Notes under the pieces: model-generated
What the model was told of the DNA's origin: nothing
The model's input: only the letters and a program-made list of their open reading frames with translations
Database searches by the model: none
NCBI GenBank assembly: GCA_046330225.1
Contig: JAXLTD010000011.1
Span: 1 to 64,000 of the forward strand
Source: CANJIV01 sp046330225
Lineage (GTDB): Bacteria > Actinomycetota > Thermoleophilia > Solirubrobacterales > Solirubrobacteraceae
DNA: 64,000 bases
Reading direction: 5' to 3'
Made by a program: the position numbers and the translations under genes
Part shown: piece after piece, positions 63,599 to 64,000 of the stretch
Position numbering within the stretch: position 1 is the first letter of the stretch
Layout of the letters: each line of letters opens with the position of its first letter

Positions 63599-64000
63599 GT
63601 GCCACGGATCTTCGACAACATCGAGCAGTCCCTACTGCCCGGCATCAAGGAGCTGCTCCCTGACGCCAATCGACTGGACGCCTGCGTCGGCTACTTCAAC
63701 CTCCGAGGATGGAGGACGCTGTGCACCGAGCTTGACGCGTGGGCTGCCTCAGAACGGCCAGTGCCGCATGCACGCGTGCTGATCGGGATGCAGGGCCGAC
63801 CGCAGGACGACCTGCGCGACCTCATGACGCCTCATGAGGACACCTTCGTCATGGACAACGCAACCGCGCACCGGCTCAAGACCGAGGTCGCGACGGAGCT
63901 GCGCAGCCAGCTGACCGTTGGGGTGCCGACGAACGCCGACGAGGCGGCCCTCCGGGGCCTCGCACGGCAGCTTCGCGAGCGGCGAGTCGAGGTCCGGGTC
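63599..64000 (+). CDS. PLD-like domain at N-terminus of probable helicase, 3' end outside window
   Basis: 134 visible residues. PRIFDNIEQSLLPGIKELL and RLDACVGYFNLRGWRTLCTE match the N-terminal phospholipase D-like module often fused to SNF2/DEAD helicases in phage defence genes; ARVLIGMQGRPQDDLRDLM follows. I choose the GTG at 63599, which places the conserved opening at the N-terminus; CAGAAT ends 9 nt upstream. The ATG at 63447 is in another frame. The helicase part, if present, is beyond the window and unseen. Confidence 0.65.
   Translation, partial: MPRIFDNIEQSLLPGIKELLPDANRLDACVGYFNLRGWRTLCTELDAWAASERPVPHARVLIGMQGRPQDDLRDLMTPHEDTFVMDNATAHRLKTEVATELRSQLTVGVPTNADEAALRGLARQLRERRVEVRV

Noticed and set aside
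63447..63782. ATG at 63447 as start of the PLD-type protein
   Set aside because: It is in a different frame from the conserved IFDNIEQ and VGYFNLRGW segments; its product is low-complexity.

Overview
The window is a chromosomal segment of a very GC-rich bacterium with dense, short-gapped genes. Three things point to the Actinobacteriota, most likely the Thermoleophilia/Solirubrobacterales: a three-part acyl-CoA carboxylase including a small epsilon-type subunit, a MoaD-MoaE fusion, and lineage-flavoured secreted proteins such as the one opening LRSNAVAYLALFVALGGSS. This placement is inference. A recurring feature is a TANNNT (or CANNNT) hexamer ending 6 to 10 nt before a start codon with no Shine-Dalgarno sequence, so many genes look leaderless.

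Layout. 0-4 kb: cell-surface polysaccharide genes (GT4 glycosyltransferase, initiating sugar-phosphate transferase, UDP-glucuronate decarboxylase) and a methyltransferase. 4-7 kb: ferritin, L-2-hydroxyglutarate oxidase, a DM13 membrane protein and a small relative. 7-11 kb: selenocysteine machinery selA-selB behind a molybdopterin synthase fusion. 11-16 kb: acyl-CoA mutase large subunit, cytochrome P450, a membrane protein, a Glu/Pro-repeat protein. 16-21 kb: propionyl-CoA carboxylase beta and a divergent pair of PhoD-type phosphatases. 21-27 kb: an ornithine cyclodeaminase relative, the carboxylase epsilon subunit, and the assimilatory sulfate operon cysH-sir-cysD-cysN with a palindromic operator candidate. 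27-36 kb: MOSC protein, esterase, Bax-inhibitor-like protein, carboxylase alpha, sucCD. 36-49 kb: hydrolases, aminotransferase, DtxR and LysR regulators, SDR, exporter, ATP-dependent DNA ligase, glycerate kinase, holin-phosphodiesterase fusion, amidase, gpsA. 49-59 kb: small ORFs, glucosylglycerate pathway, YprA/MrfA-like helicase, ABC ATPase, paired secreted proteins, GMC oxidoreductase, histone-H1-like protein. 59-64 kb: tRNA-Phe followed by an accessory block of different composition with a DUF262/DUF1524 nuclease, two translationally coupled unknown genes and the start of a phospholipase D-like protein, probably the N-terminus of a helicase; this looks like a defence or genomic island.

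How the genes work together. Carboxylase alpha (29453), beta (15879) and epsilon (22035), the acyl-CoA mutase (10904) and succinyl-CoA ligase (33323) would carry propionyl-CoA to succinate, although they are scattered. The sulfate genes run sulfate to APS to sulfite to sulfide through APS reductase, with no APS kinase. gpgS and the HAD phosphatase would make glucosylglycerate.

Structurally, the most unusual features are seven copies of an intergenic palindrome, present only between convergent genes and mostly in tandem pairs, and two cases where the hairpin-containing 3' end of a gene has a second copy beyond a single lineage-type gene.
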